A stretch of 64,000 nucleotides of DNA from Defluviitalea raffinosedens (GTDB lineage Bacteria > Bacillota > Clostridia > Lachnospirales > Defluviitaleaceae): positions 82,011 through 146,010 of the forward strand of contig NZ_JAFBEP010000007.1 of assembly GCF_016908775.1 (NCBI RefSeq), given 5' to 3'. The translations under genes and the position numbers were made by a program. Below are positions 9,615 to 20,036 of this stretch, piece by piece. Under the pieces are notes generated by a model that had not been told where the DNA came from, searched no databases, and was given only the letters and a program-made list of their open reading frames with translations. Within the stretch, counting starts at the first letter, position 1; each line of letters opens with the position of its first letter.

Positions 9615-11831
9615 ATGTCAAAACTTATTAAAGAATTTAAACCATTTATTGCGTCCATTCTTATTACCATAGCATTCCTTTTCCTTCAGGCCGCTACAGA
9701 GCTGGCTTTGCCTGATTATATGTCAGATATAGTTAATGTGGGTATTCAGCAAAACGGAATAGAGAACCTGGTTCCAGAAGTCATGAAAGAAGACACCATG
9801 GATAAAATCATGATTTTTTCAGATGAAGATGAAAAGACTTTAATCAGCCAAACTTACAAGTTAATAGGAAAAAACACTCTTACCCAAAAAGAATATGAAA
9901 AGCTGGTAAAGAAATATCCGGCTTTAGAGCAGGAAAACCTATATATCTTAAATACAAGATCGAAAAATGATCTGGAAACAATGAGTCCTTATTTAGGAAA
10001 AATATTTCTGATCATAAGTGCTATAGAAGAAGGAGCTTATCAATCCTATGTAGATTTGCCTCAGGGAACGGATCCTTTTATGATACTCAGACAGTTGCCC
10101 AGAGAGCAAATAGATGCCATAAAAATTAAGATAGATGAACAGTTTAAAGTGTTGCCTGAAGGAATCATTACTCAGTCGGCGCTTGCTTATATCAAGTCCA
10201 TGTATGAAGACATAGGCATCGACATGAACAGAATTCAAACCAATTACATCTTATATATAGGCGGAATGATGCTGTTGATTTCCCTTGTAGGTATGGGGGC
10301 ATCCATAGCGGTTGGATTTTTATCGGCAAGAATTTCATCAGGTCTTGGGAGAAGTTTAAGAGATAAAGTTTTTAATAAAGTCACTACTTTTTCCAACAGT
10401 GAATTTAATGACTTTTCAACCGCTTCATTAATTACAAGAAGTACCAATGATATTCAGCAGGTTCAGATGTTTACGGTTATGATGCTTAGAATGGTATTCT
10501 ATGCCCCCATATTAGGAGTAGGCGGAGTGATCAGGGCTTTGAGGACGAACACTTCCATGGCATGGATTATTGCCGTTGGAGTAATGGCCATTCTGACTTT
10601 AGTGATCGTTATTTTCGCAACCGCCATGCCCAAATTTAAAAGGATGCAAAGGCTGGTAGACAATGTTAACCGTGTGACGAGAGAAGCTCTTACCGGAATG
10701 CTGGTAATCAGAGCCTTTAATACGCAGAAAGTTGAAGAAAAAAAGTTTGATGATGCCAATATAGATTTAACCAGAACAAATCTTTTTGTATCCAGAATTA
10801 TGACTGTATTGATGCCGACGATGATGCTCATTATGAACAGTGTTACGTTGCTCATTATATGGATAGGTGCAAAAGAAATAGAAAACGGCACCATACAGGT
10901 AGGAGATATGATGGCCTTCATGCAGTATACTATGCAAATCATCATGTCATTTTTGATGATTTCTATGATTTCTATCATACTTCCTAGAGCTTCTGTATCG
11001 GCTCAGAGAATTTCAGAAGTCTTAAATAAGGAAATTACAATAAAAGACCCTGAAAATCCTAAAGAAGTTAAGAAAGATGTAAAAGGACTTCTGGAGTTTA
11101 AAAATGTGAGCTTCAAGTACCCAGGAGCAGAAGAATATGTTCTTCAAGATATTTCATTTACTGCCAGACCGGGAGAAACTACTGCTTTTATAGGAGGTAC
11201 CGGTAGCGGGAAATCAACCCTTATTAATCTTATACCGCGATTTTTTGATGTTACAGAAGGGCAGATTCTTCTGGATGGTCAGGATATTAGGGAAATGAAG
11301 CTGCATGATTTAAGAGAAAAAATCGGATATGTTCCTCAGAAGTCGATTTTATTTTCAGGAACCATAGAAAGCAATATAAAATATGGTAAAAATGCCGATG
11401 CCAGTGATGAAGAAGTACAGAAAGCGATAAGAATTGCTCAGGCGAAAGAGTTTATCCTTGAAAAAGAAAAGGGATTGCAGTCAGAAATTGCTCAAGGCGG
11501 AGCCAATGTCTCGGGAGGCCAGAAGCAAAGACTTTCTATAGCCAGAGCCCTGGTGAAAAAACCGGAAATCTTTATATTTGACGACAGCTTTTCGGCTCTG
11601 GATTTCAAAACAGATGCCGCTTTAAGAAAAGCAATGGCTGAAGAAATAAAAGATAGTACCCTTTTAATCGTAGCTCAGAGAATCAGCACGATCATGAATG
11701 CTGAAAAGATTATTGTGCTGGATGATGGAAGGATTGTAGGGATGGGAACCCATAAAGAACTTCTAAAAAATTGTGAGGTTTACAGGCAAATTGCACTCTC
11801 ACAATTATCAGAGGAGGAACTGGCAATATGA
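9615..11831 (+). CDS. Heterodimeric ABC exporter subunit A (degenerate-site half)
   Basis: Fused membrane/ATPase half-transporter, 738 aa. The first helix (about 12-30) is followed by a roughly 165-residue extracytoplasmic insertion before helix 2 (about 212), then the rest of the type IV exporter core and an ATPase domain from about 495. Walker A is GGTGSGKST (about 527-535) and the signature VSGGQ is canonical. The catalytic glutamate is Asp in FDDSFSALD and the H-loop histidine is Gln in VAQRIST, so this half supplies the degenerate ATP site. The stop overlaps the next start by 4 bp, coupling it to its partner. Multidrug or peptide export is a family-level guess. AGGAGGT precedes ATG9615. 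Confidence 0.88.
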   Translation: MSKLIKEFKPFIASILITIAFLFLQAATELALPDYMSDIVNVGIQQNGIENLVPEVMKEDTMDKIMIFSDEDEKTLISQTYKLIGKNTLTQKEYEKLVKKYPALEQENLYILNTRSKNDLETMSPYLGKIFLIISAIEEGAYQSYVDLPQGTDPFMILRQLPREQIDAIKIKIDEQFKVLPEGIITQSALAYIKSMYEDIGIDMNRIQTNYILYIGGMMLLISLVGMGASIAVGFLSARISSGLGRSLRDKVFNKVTTFSNSEFNDFSTASLITRSTNDIQQVQMFTVMMLRMVFYAPILGVGGVIRALRTNTSMAWIIAVGVMAILTLVIVIFATAMPKFKRMQRLVDNVNRVTREALTGMLVIRAFNTQKVEEKKFDDANIDLTRTNLFVSRIMTVLMPTMMLIMNSVTLLIIWIGAKEIENGTIQVGDMMAFMQYTMQIIMSFLMISMISIILPRASVSAQRISEVLNKEITIKDPENPKEVKKDVKGLLEFKNVSFKYPGAEEYVLQDISFTARPGETTAFIGGTGSGKSTLINLIPRFFDVTEGQILLDGQDIREMKLHDLREKIGYVPQKSILFSGTIESNIKYGKNADASDEEVQKAIRIAQAKEFILEKEKGLQSEIAQGGANVSGGQKQRLSIARALVKKPEIFIFDDSFSALDFKTDAALRKAMAEEIKDSTLLIVAQRISTIMNAEKIIVLDDGRIVGMGTHKELLKNCEVYRQIALSQLSEEELAI

Positions 11832-13675
11832 GTGAAAATAATGCTAAAAATAATTTTCCAAGAGGAGGCCATGGACCTATGGGAGGGATGAGGGGAGGTT
11901 TCGAAAAGCCTAAAGATTTTAAAGGGACCCTTTCAAAGCTTTTGGACTATTTAAGACCTTACAGGCTAAAGCTTATTATAGTCATGATTTTTGCCATAGG
12001 CAGTACGGTCTTTTCTATAGCTGGCCCCAAAATATTGGGTAAGGCTACCACCAAAATATATGAAGGAGTCATTTCTAAGATCACTGGATCAGGTGGAGGG
12101 ATAGATTTCCAATACCTTTTAAATACGGTTTTATTACTGTTAGGATTGTATATTATCTCCGCAGTATTTTCTTATATTCAGGGATTGATTGTGACCGGCG
12201 TTTCACAGAAAGTATCGTATAATCTCAGAAAAGAAATATCTGAAAAGATTAATCGATTACCTCTTAAGTATTTTGATTCTGTATCTCATGGAGATGTACT
12301 TTCAAGGGTTACAAATGATGTAGACACTGTCAGTCAGACTTTAAACCAGAGCTTAAGTCAGATCATAACTTCTGCTACCACTTTGATTGGTGTTCTTATT
12401 ATGATGCTGTATATCAGCTGGGAAATGACGATTGCGGCTATTTTAATTCTGCCCTTATCCATGGTTTTAGTACTGGCCATCGTAAAGAAGTCGCAGAAAT
12501 ACTTTATAGAGCAGCAAAAAGCTTTAGGAAAAGTAAATGGACATATCGAAGAGGTATATGGCGGACATAACATTATGAAAGCATTTAATGCAGAGAAAGA
12601 AGTGGTTGACCAATTTAGAAAAATTAATAAAGAACTGTATGATTCTGCATGGAAATCCCAATTCTTATCCGGAATGATGATGCCCATCATGAACTTTATA
12701 GGGAACTTAGGCTATGTGGCCGTTTCTATTTTAGGAGGCTGGTATGCCAGCAGAGGTGTAATAGAGGTAGGGGACATCCTTTCCTTTATTCAATACATCA
12801 AAAGTTTTACACAGCCCATATCCCAGGTAGCACAGATCAGTAATGTCATTCAGTCCACTATTGCTGCTGCTGAAAGAGTGTTTGCCTTTCTGGAAGAAAA
12901 AGAAGAGGGAACAGAATCTGCAAAGCCTGTTGAGCTGGACAAGGTAGAAGGAAGAGTGACCTTTGAAAATGTAAAATTCGGTTATAACGAAGATAAAATC
13001 ATCATCAAAAATTTTTCAGCAGATATAAAACCAGGCCAGAAGGTCACTATCGTAGGTCCTACTGGAGCAGGAAAAACAACCATAGTCAAATTGCTTATGA
13101 GATTTTATGAATTGAATAGCGGAAGGATTCTTATAGATGGTCATGACATCAAAGAGTTTACACGGGAGCATTTAAGATCGCATTTTGGCATGGTTCTTCA
13201 AGACACCTGGCTTTTTTCCGGAAGCATAATGGAGAATATTCGATATGGGCGTCTTAGTGCCAGTGATGAGGAGGTTATAGAAGCTGCAAAAGCTGCCCAT
13301 GTTCATCGATTCATCAAAACTTTACCGGATGGATATAGCATGATGATAAACGAAGAAGCCAACAACATATCCCAAGGGCAGAAACAGCTGCTTACCATAG
13401 CAAGAGCCATCCTTTCAGATCCCAGGATTCTTATATTGGATGAAGCAACTTCTTCTGTGGATACCAGAACCGAAATTTTAATACAAAAAGCTATGGAAAA
13501 TCTGATGAAGGGCAGAACATCTTTTATCATTGCCCACAGGTTGTCGACCATAAAAGATGCAGATCTGATTCTTGTTATGAAAGATGGCGATATTATAGAA
13601 CAAGGCAGCCATGAAGAACTGTTGAAAAAGAATGGATTCTACGCGGAACTTTATAATAGTCAGTTTGCGTCATGA
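11828..13675 (+). CDS. Heterodimeric ABC exporter subunit B (consensus-site half)
   Basis: Partner half-transporter, 615 aa, with a short Gly-rich cytoplasmic leader, six predicted helices and a C-terminal ATPase. Walker A GPTGAGKTT lies near 410, Walker B LILDEATSSVD carries the catalytic Glu, and AHRLST has the H-loop His. Its own signature is altered to ISQGQ, whereas subunit A has a normal VSGGQ. In the dimer, one competent site forms from B's Walker motifs plus A's signature, and one degenerate site forms from the rest, as in BmrCD- or TM287/288-type exporters. The two-gene operon closes with a terminator at 13722-13767. Confidence 0.9.
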   Translation: MSENNAKNNFPRGGHGPMGGMRGGFEKPKDFKGTLSKLLDYLRPYRLKLIIVMIFAIGSTVFSIAGPKILGKATTKIYEGVISKITGSGGGIDFQYLLNTVLLLLGLYIISAVFSYIQGLIVTGVSQKVSYNLRKEISEKINRLPLKYFDSVSHGDVLSRVTNDVDTVSQTLNQSLSQIITSATTLIGVLIMMLYISWEMTIAAILILPLSMVLVLAIVKKSQKYFIEQQKALGKVNGHIEEVYGGHNIMKAFNAEKEVVDQFRKINKELYDSAWKSQFLSGMMMPIMNFIGNLGYVAVSILGGWYASRGVIEVGDILSFIQYIKSFTQPISQVAQISNVIQSTIAAAERVFAFLEEKEEGTESAKPVELDKVEGRVTFENVKFGYNEDKIIIKNFSADIKPGQKVTIVGPTGAGKTTIVKLLMRFYELNSGRILIDGHDIKEFTREHLRSHFGMVLQDTWLFSGSIMENIRYGRLSASDEEVIEAAKAAHVHRFIKTLPDGYSMMINEEANNISQGQKQLLTIARAILSDPRILILDEATSSVDTRTEILIQKAMENLMKGRTSFIIAHRLSTIKDADLILVMKDGDIIEQGSHEELLKKNGFYAELYNSQFAS

Positions 13676-13721
13676 AAAATATCATAAGAGTTTACAATAT
13701 ACTTACCTATTTGAGCTGTAT

Positions 13722-13767
13722 AAAAAAGGGCTGTGCACTAATTATTTAGTGTGACAGTCCTTTTTTT
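13722..13767 (+). terminator. Intrinsic terminator after the ABC exporter operon
   Basis: An imperfect hairpin (AAAAAGGGCTGTGCACTA pairing with TAGTGTGACAGTCCTTTTT) is followed by a T-run about 50 bp after the stop. Confidence 0.8.
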
Positions 13768-13877
13768 GTGCGCAAATTATAACTAAATATTCTAACAGTA
13801 GTTTATAAATAAATTGATTGATTTGTCATTTTATACAGCGTTTGTTAAATTTAGAATGGCAAAAATATACCATATAT

Positions 13878-13968
13878 TGATTAAAATGATATATCATATA
13901 GATAAAATATACAATAAAATAAATATGATCACTAAAAAATTATGAAAAGTGATTAAAATAATGTATCA
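13878..13968 (+). repeat. Pair of 19-bp direct repeats upstream of the sugar-transport operon, candidate operator
   Basis: The two copies are 13878-13896 and 13950-13968. Each begins TGATTAAAAT and ends TATCA, with 17 of 19 positions identical. They are 72 bp apart, close to seven helical turns, and the downstream copy touches the AGGAGGGG ribosome binding site of the binding-protein gene. AraC-family proteins bind direct half-sites, and an araC-type gene lies in the same locus. The link to that regulator is inference. Confidence 0.5.
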
Positions 13969-13980
13969 AGGAGGGGTATA

Positions 13981-15828
13981 ATGAAAGCTAAAAAGCTATT
14001 TTCTTTCATTCTCTCAATTGCTATGGTGTGTTCATTGACAGCATGTGGTAATTCTGAAAAAGCATCAACAGTACAGACAGAAGAAATGACAGTAGAAAAA
14101 GAAGAAAATTCTGCTCAGGATGCAAGTGCTACGCCACGGAATGAGACATTATATTTTGCAGGGCAACAGTGGGGAACCATAAATGACTGGAATCCAATGT
14201 CATCCAATTCTAATAATGGCATGGCGCTGAACCAGGCAGGAAGTGCTCGTGTAATCGTGTGGGAAACACTTTTTATGTACAATATGCTTGATGGTAAGTT
14301 ATATGGTTTGTTGGGAACAGACTATTCTTGGAATGATGATAACACTGAATTAACGGTACACTTAAACAAAGATGCAAAATGGAATGACGGAACAGAATTT
14401 ACTGCAGAAGACGTTGTAGCTACATTTGATGCACACATTAAATATGAATCGCCAACAGGTTCAGATTTCAAACCATATATAGAAAAGGTTGAAGCTAAAG
14501 ATGATTATACAGTTGTATTTTATGCTACAAAGGATGCATCGGGGAAAGCTATTAATCCTTTAAAAGTTTTAGACTTTATTCCCAAAATATATATCATGCA
14601 GAAAGAATATTTGGAGACTGTTGCAGCGCGTAACAACAATGATGCCAATGCAATTAAGCAGGATAAAATGGAAGACTTGGTAAGTACAGGTCCTTACAAG
14701 CCATACTATTATGATGACCAGAAAGTTGTACTCATAAGAGATGATAATTATTGGGGACAGGCTAAGTCCATGTGGGGTAAACTTCCTGTTCCAAAATATC
14801 TGGCACATACAATTTTTAGTGGAAATGATACAGCACTTGTTGCTTTAAAAGCAGGGGAGATAGATGTAGCACAGATGTTTGTAGCAAATGTGCAGAATCT
14901 CTGGTTACAGGATAAGTTACCTATTTCTACATATATCGATGAAGCTCCTTATGGTATCTGTGCAGCAATGCCGACCATTTGGTTTAACACAAGAAAAGAT
15001 GGGTTGGATAAGAAGGAAGTGCGTAAGGCCATTGCTATGGCAGTAGATTATGATCAGATCAATAAGGCAGCCATGACAGGTCAGTCACCTACATTTGATG
15101 AAGTTCCGAGAAGTGTTATGAATGCTACTGATGCAGAGCAAAGCATGATTGACAAGGATGCCTTGAAAGATTATCAGTTTGGCAATGATCCGAATAGAGC
15201 GAATAAGCTTCTGGATGAGGCTGGTATTGTTGATACAGACGGTGATGGGATCAGAGAGTATCCTGCAGGGAACAATCTGAGATTCAAGGCAGAGTGTCCT
15301 GAAGGCTGGTCTGACTGGAATGCGACTTTGGAGATTGTTGCAGCAGCTGGTAAAAAGATTGGTATTGATATCACCACTTATTTCCCTGATGCTTCAACAT
15401 ACATGGAAGATTTAACAACAGCTAATTTTGACATCATTATGGCTACACCAAATGGTACAGCATCCATTACCTGTCCATGGCAGCGCTGTCTTGAACTTAT
15501 GGGTTCTGACCTAAATGATTTGGAAGTAGTGACACGTGGTAATTTCGGAAGATGGAAGAACGACCGTGCTGATGAATTGTTGGCACTTATTCCGAATGAG
15601 ACAGATACAAATAAATTAAAAGAATACTATACGGAACTATCTAAAATTTATCTTGAAGAGGTACCTTCATTCACAGCAATGTATCGTCCGGCAGCATTTC
15701 ATATTGTAAATGAAACTGTATGGACTAATTTCCCTCAACAAGATGATGGAACCAACATACCACCTTATGATTGTACGGATGGATATGGCGTTGCCGCTCT
15801 ATATAATCTGACTCTGGTTGAAAAATAA
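13981..15828 (+). CDS. Opp-family (family 5) substrate-binding lipoprotein, probable manno-oligosaccharide receptor
   Basis: Extracytoplasmic receptor of an Opp/Dpp-type ABC importer, 615 aa (SBP_bac_5). A lipoprotein signal ends at LTACG (lipid Cys22) and is followed by an acidic Thr/Glu-rich linker. The fold is recognisable from [20 protein letters not shown] and [14 protein letters not shown]. Family 5 receptors bind peptides, nickel, or beta-linked oligosaccharides, the last in Thermotoga and relatives. Clustering with a GH2 beta-mannosidase and an AraC regulator favours a beta-mannoside ligand here; this is inference. A GGAGGGG site precedes ATG13981. A hairpin just after the stop may give this gene a more abundant transcript than the permeases. 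Confidence 0.82.
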   Translation: MKAKKLFSFILSIAMVCSLTACGNSEKASTVQTEEMTVEKEENSAQDASATPRNETLYFAGQQWGTINDWNPMSSNSNNGMALNQAGSARVIVWETLFMYNMLDGKLYGLLGTDYSWNDDNTELTVHLNKDAKWNDGTEFTAEDVVATFDAHIKYESPTGSDFKPYIEKVEAKDDYTVVFYATKDASGKAINPLKVLDFIPKIYIMQKEYLETVAARNNNDANAIKQDKMEDLVSTGPYKPYYYDDQKVVLIRDDNYWGQAKSMWGKLPVPKYLAHTIFSGNDTALVALKAGEIDVAQMFVANVQNLWLQDKLPISTYIDEAPYGICAAMPTIWFNTRKDGLDKKEVRKAIAMAVDYDQINKAAMTGQSPTFDEVPRSVMNATDAEQSMIDKDALKDYQFGNDPNRANKLLDEAGIVDTDGDGIREYPAGNNLRFKAECPEGWSDWNATLEIVAAAGKKIGIDITTYFPDASTYMEDLTTANFDIIMATPNGTASITCPWQRCLELMGSDLNDLEVVTRGNFGRWKNDRADELLALIPNETDTNKLKEYYTELSKIYLEEVPSFTAMYRPAAFHIVNETVWTNFPQQDDGTNIPPYDCTDGYGVAALYNLTLVEK

Positions 15829-15840
15829 AATAAAAATACC

Positions 15841-15874
15841 GCAGAAACCGATAGCAATGTCGGTTTCTGCTTTT
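15841..15874 (+). terminator. Intercistronic hairpin between binding-protein and permease genes
   Basis: GCAGAAACCG and CGGTTTCTGC arms (15841-15850, 15861-15870) are followed by only four T. Such a weak terminator or 3'-stabilising hairpin is often found after binding-protein genes. It also argues against the upstream TTG start for the permease, whose coding region would otherwise run through the stem. Confidence 0.65.
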
Positions 15875-15892
15875 CCAGAAAGGTTAGAAAGG

Positions 15893-16909
15893 ATGGATTA
15901 CGTTTTGAAAGGATACAAAAAATATTATGCAAACAAACTGATATGGTATCTGCTGACATTTATTGTTGCGGTCGTTCTTAACTTTGTACTGCCAAGAATG
16001 ATGCCAGGTAATCCTGTTTCAACCATTGCTGCACAGACTACACAGGGTATGACAGATGCTACTGCCATTCAGAAAGTATATGCAGAATATGCAGAAGCCT
16101 TTGGAATTAATAAACCAATGTATAAGCAGTTTTTTATGTGGGTCAGGAATTTGTTACGTGGAGATATGGGAGTTTCTTTTAGCCAGTATCCAAGAAAAGT
16201 CAGCGACATTGTAAGCAGCAGTATTTGGTGGACAATTGCATTGCAGCTTCCAGCAATTATTGTAGGATGGCTTTTGGGAAATATTTTGGGGGCAGTTGCT
16301 GCGTATATGAGAAAAGGATTTGATAAAGTAATATTACCGGTATTTTTATTCATCAGCAACATTCCGGCATTTGGTATGGCAGTTGTGTTGTTGACTATTT
16401 TTGCAGTTAAACTTCACTGGGCACCAACGAGTGGAGGATATGGTTTTGATTTAATTCCGAATTTTAGCTTGCCTTTCATTCTGTCAGTATTAGATCATTA
16501 CAAATTGCCTTTTTTGTCAATTGTTCTCGTTACAATTGGTGGGCAGGCTATAGGTATGCGTTCAATGTCAATTTATGAATTAAATGCAGATTATGTGAAG
16601 TATAGCCGTTTTCTTGGTATCAAAGACAGTAAGATCGTAAAGTATGTATTTAGAAATGCTATGTTACCACAGATTACTGGGCTTGCAATGTCATTAGGTA
16701 CAATGGTAGGCGGTGCATTAGTAGCAGAAATTGTATTTTCTTATCCAGGTATTGGTACTACTTTATTGTCGGCGATCACAGGACGTGATTATCCCCTTAT
16801 ATCGGCTTGTACGTTGATTATTACAATCATGGTTCTTCTTGCAAACTTATTTGTAGAATTACTTTATGCTCTGATTGACCCGCGTATCAAAGCGGCACAG
16901 TCTGATTGA
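15893..16909 (+). CDS. ABC transporter permease, DppB/OppB type
   Basis: First membrane subunit of the Opp-type importer, 338 aa (BPD_transp_1 with an OppB-like N-terminus). One helix lies near residues 18-38, then an extracytoplasmic loop with [13 protein letters not shown] and the permease core with about five further helices. The ATPase-coupling loop is around [23 protein letters not shown]15893 is chosen because AGAAAGG sits 9 bp upstream. The open frame extends to TTG15818, but that start lacks a site and overlaps the previous gene and the hairpin. Likely translocates oligosaccharides captured by the preceding lipoprotein. Confidence 0.85.
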   Translation: MDYVLKGYKKYYANKLIWYLLTFIVAVVLNFVLPRMMPGNPVSTIAAQTTQGMTDATAIQKVYAEYAEAFGINKPMYKQFFMWVRNLLRGDMGVSFSQYPRKVSDIVSSSIWWTIALQLPAIIVGWLLGNILGAVAAYMRKGFDKVILPVFLFISNIPAFGMAVVLLTIFAVKLHWAPTSGGYGFDLIPNFSLPFILSVLDHYKLPFLSIVLVTIGGQAIGMRSMSIYELNADYVKYSRFLGIKDSKIVKYVFRNAMLPQITGLAMSLGTMVGGALVAEIVFSYPGIGTTLLSAITGRDYPLISACTLIITIMVLLANLFVELLYALIDPRIKAAQSD

Positions 16910-16920
16910 GGAGGGGTCAA

Positions 16921-18189
16921 ATGGGAAATACATTAAAGCAATTAAGACGTTCGCCCCAGTTTATGATTGGATTTGTTATATTTATAACAGTTCTGGCATT
17001 GGTGATTATTTATCCTTTGATAGTGGCTGCAGATCCTTTAGAAATGGTAGGACAGGGAATCTTTTATAAGCCAGGCACCTATGTATCCGTGGCCGATACT
17101 GTTATACAAAGCATGGTTTCCGAAAAGAGTTACATACTTAATATAGATACTTCAGCTAATCGTTTGAGCTCGAGGATAAGCGTTGAGGACAGAAAAGCTA
17201 TGATAGATTGGCTTGAAAAATATGGGGGTGTAGAAGAAGGTACGTTAAGTACAGCGGATGATGAGGTAGGTAAACTCATTGATACCTGGTGTGAAAAATA
17301 TGATGCGTCTAATCCTCAGAAGGGACTTATTGCTGCCAGGAAAAAGTATTATGTCCGTCTGGATAGTTCATTAAAAGAACTGTTAAAATCTCAGGATATC
17401 ATTGTTTCCGAATATGGAGAGGATGGCGAACTAGAAAAAAGGGGAAAAGTGGCTGATAACATATATGTAAATGTTAAAGATATTCCCAATCAGAGAACTT
17501 TTCTCTTAGGAACAGATAACTTTGGACGGGATGTTTTGACAGAACTGATTTATGCAACACGTACTTCACTGCTTATTGGTTTTATTGCTGGAATAGTTGC
17601 TACCGGAATTGGTTTGTTTTTTGGACTTTTGGCAGGATTTTTAGGTGGTTTTGCAGATGACTTCATTATGTTTGTAACAAACTTGTTTACAGTTGTTCCA
17701 TCGTTTGTTATTTTGATCCTTATATCATATAGTGTAGGACAGGAAGCAAGGGGCGTTTTTATGGTTGCAGTTATTATCGGTCTGACTTCCTGGACATGGA
17801 CTACACGAAGTGTGCGTTCACAGGTTATTTCACTCAGAAACCGTGACCATGTTAACATGTCAAAACTTTCAGGACACGGATTATTTAGGATTATTCTGGT
17901 AGATATATTGCCATATATAGCCTCTTATGTTGTTATGGCATTTATTCTTCAGATTTCAAGCGGTATACTTGCAGAGGCACAGCTTTCTATGCTTGGCCTT
18001 GGACCTGCAACAACCAAAACGGCAACTTTGGGCCTTATGATGAACTGGGCCTTGACTTATACAGCACATTTGAATGGCTCCTGGTGGGCATATTTTCCTG
18101 TTATTCTTGTGATTGCGTTGATTTCCTTTTCGTTGAATCTAATGAATACAGGAATGGATCAGGTATTTAATCCCACATTGCGAGATTAG
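16921..18189 (+). CDS. ABC transporter permease, DppC/OppC type with extracytoplasmic insertion
   Basis: Second membrane subunit, 422 aa, well above the roughly 280-310 aa usual for DppC. After the first helix (about 15-37) comes a polar, predicted extracytoplasmic stretch to about 190, containing acidic and Lys-rich helices. The canonical LGTDNFGRDVLTELIYATR entry to the permease core follows. The core shows the usual five helices and the coupling loop near VRSQVISLRNRDHVNMSKL. ATG16921 follows a GAGGAGGGG site. The insertion may contact the binding protein or the cell wall; its function is unknown. Confidence 0.85.
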   Translation: MGNTLKQLRRSPQFMIGFVIFITVLALVIIYPLIVAADPLEMVGQGIFYKPGTYVSVADTVIQSMVSEKSYILNIDTSANRLSSRISVEDRKAMIDWLEKYGGVEEGTLSTADDEVGKLIDTWCEKYDASNPQKGLIAARKKYYVRLDSSLKELLKSQDIIVSEYGEDGELEKRGKVADNIYVNVKDIPNQRTFLLGTDNFGRDVLTELIYATRTSLLIGFIAGIVATGIGLFFGLLAGFLGGFADDFIMFVTNLFTVVPSFVILILISYSVGQEARGVFMVAVIIGLTSWTWTTRSVRSQVISLRNRDHVNMSKLSGHGLFRIILVDILPYIASYVVMAFILQISSGILAEAQLSMLGLGPATTKTATLGLMMNWALTYTAHLNGSWWAYFPVILVIALISFSLNLMNTGMDQVFNPTLRD

Positions 18190-18204
18190 GAAAGGAGCAG
18201 AACA

Positions 18205-19215
18205 ATGGGCAAGATAATATTGGAAGTAAAGGATTTAAAGACAAAGTATGTAACCCGTTTTCATGAGGATGTGTATGCAGTTGATAGTGTATCTTTAACA
18301 CTGGAAGAAGGAAAATCACTTGGAATTGCCGGCGAATCTGGCTGCGGCAAATCAACCCTTGCACTGAGTCTTATGGGATACTATTTTCCACCTCTGCATT
18401 ATATAAGCGGGAGTATTCTGATAGATGGTGTGGATGTTACTTCAATGAAGCCGGATGATGTACGCAAAAAAATACTTGGAACCGAGATCTCATACATTCC
18501 ACAAGCAGCCATGAATGCATTGAATCCTACTCAAAAGATTATTGATTTCTTATGGGATGTTGTACATACACATAATAAATCTATGAGCAGGTCAGAAGTC
18601 AGAGAGATGGCAAAGGAACGTTTTCAGGCCTTAGGTCTACCGACAGAAGTACTGGATAAATATGCTGTTGAACTTTCAGGGGGAATGAAACAAAGAACAG
18701 TTATTGCTGTTTCCACTATTTTAAATCCTAAGGTTTTGATTGCAGATGAGCCATCTTCTGCATTGGATGTTACCAGTCAGAAAATGGTGATTAAGATGAT
18801 ACGGGAATTAATGGATAAGGGATATATAAAATCAATGATATTTATTACACATGAGCTCCCTCTTTTATACAATGTTACCGATGATATTATGGTCATGTAT
18901 GCAGGGCAGATTGTAGAAATAGGAAACGCCAGAGAAATAGTATTTTACCCGAAACATCCGTATGCAAAGGGACTTATGGAATCTATTATTGTACCAGAAT
19001 CAGGAATAAAAAGCAAGAAATTAACAGCCATTCCGGGTGCGCCTCCTAATCTGAAACATCCGCCTGAAGGCTGCCGTTTCGCAGAGAGATGCTGCTACGC
19101 CAAACCTGAATGCCGTATTATTAAACCCAATATGATCAAAGCAGCTTCGGGGAGATACTATCGATGTCTGATGAAAGAGGACGAATTAAAGGAGGCGTAT
19201 GGATATGGAGAATGA
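18205..19215 (+). CDS. ABC transporter ATP-binding protein, DppD/OppD type
   Basis: First ATPase of the importer, 336 aa. Walker [10 protein letters not shown], signature [12 protein letters not shown], Walker [13 protein letters not shown] and H-loop FITHE are present. The C-terminal extension typical of oligopeptide/dipeptide ATPases ([20 protein letters not shown]) carries several cysteines. AGGAAAGGAG precedes ATG18205. Its 3' end overlaps the next ATPase start by 11 bp, consistent with an ATPase heterodimer. Confidence 0.88.
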   Translation: MGKIILEVKDLKTKYVTRFHEDVYAVDSVSLTLEEGKSLGIAGESGCGKSTLALSLMGYYFPPLHYISGSILIDGVDVTSMKPDDVRKKILGTEISYIPQAAMNALNPTQKIIDFLWDVVHTHNKSMSRSEVREMAKERFQALGLPTEVLDKYAVELSGGMKQRTVIAVSTILNPKVLIADEPSSALDVTSQKMVIKMIRELMDKGYIKSMIFITHELPLLYNVTDDIMVMYAGQIVEIGNAREIVFYPKHPYAKGLMESIIVPESGIKSKKLTAIPGAPPNLKHPPEGCRFAERCCYAKPECRIIKPNMIKAASGRYYRCLMKEDELKEAYGYGE

Positions 19216-20023
19216 AAATCAATCATGTTTGAGCGGTAAAGGAGTTACAAAAATATTTGGCATGGGTAACAAGAAGACTATTGCAGTAGATCATGTGGAT
19301 TTCGATTTTAAAAAGGGAGAGATCATATCCATTGTAGGCGAGTCTGGTAGTGGAAAGACGACTTTGTTTAAAATGATTCTTGGATTAATTAATATTACAG
19401 AAGGAGAACTTTTTTTTAATGGCAAGCCAAGAGATATAAAGACCCAGAAAAAAAGAAAAGAGTACTGGAAAAACATTCAGGCAGTTTTTCAGGATCCATT
19501 TGCATCTTTTAATATGTTTACCAAAGTAGATACCGTATTAATGGATTGTATAAATTTACGAGGACAAAAAAATCTTTCGCAAGAGGAAAAAACTGTACTT
19601 ATGGCAGAAGCATGCAGTTTTGTGAATCTGAAATTTGCGGATCTGACCAATAAATATCCTTTTGAATTGTCAGGGGGACAGATGCAGAGATTGATGCTTG
19701 CCCGGATATTCCTGTTACGACCAAGAATATTGATGGCAGATGAACCGACATCAATGATAGACGCATGCTCGCGTTCCACAATATTGGATATGCTTTTAAA
19801 GCTCAGAGATGAAACGAATATGACGATAGTGTTTATAACACATGATATAGGACTGGCATATTATATATCAGACACAATTTATATTATGGAACACGGCAAA
19901 TTTGTAGAACATGGTTCGGCAGATGATGTAATTCTGAATCCTAAGGCAGAATATACAAAACGCCTAATCAGTGATGTCCCTAAGATATATGAGAAATGGG
20001 ATCTCTCAACTACATTACATTAG
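19205..20023 (+). CDS. ABC transporter ATP-binding protein, DppF/OppF type
   Basis: Second ATPase of the importer, 272 aa. Walker [10 protein letters not shown], signature [13 protein letters not shown], Walker [13 protein letters not shown] and H-loop FITHD are present. It lacks the long cysteine-bearing C-terminal extension of its partner. ATG19205 is preferred over ATG19199 because GGAGG (19191-19195) then has normal 9-bp spacing. It is the last gene of the transporter operon and ends 13 bp from the convergent AraC gene; no separate terminator was seen. Confidence 0.87.
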   Translation: MENENQSCLSGKGVTKIFGMGNKKTIAVDHVDFDFKKGEIISIVGESGSGKTTLFKMILGLINITEGELFFNGKPRDIKTQKKRKEYWKNIQAVFQDPFASFNMFTKVDTVLMDCINLRGQKNLSQEEKTVLMAEACSFVNLKFADLTNKYPFELSGGQMQRLMLARIFLLRPRILMADEPTSMIDACSRSTILDMLLKLRDETNMTIVFITHDIGLAYYISDTIYIMEHGKFVEHGSADDVILNPKAEYTKRLISDVPKIYEKWDLSTTLH

Positions 20024-20036
20024 ACAGAAAAATCAA

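Noticed and set aside
10499..10978. 159-codon minus-strand open frame in the ABC exporter gene
   Set aside because: Antisense to transmembrane helices, which commonly yields long hydrophobic shadow frames.
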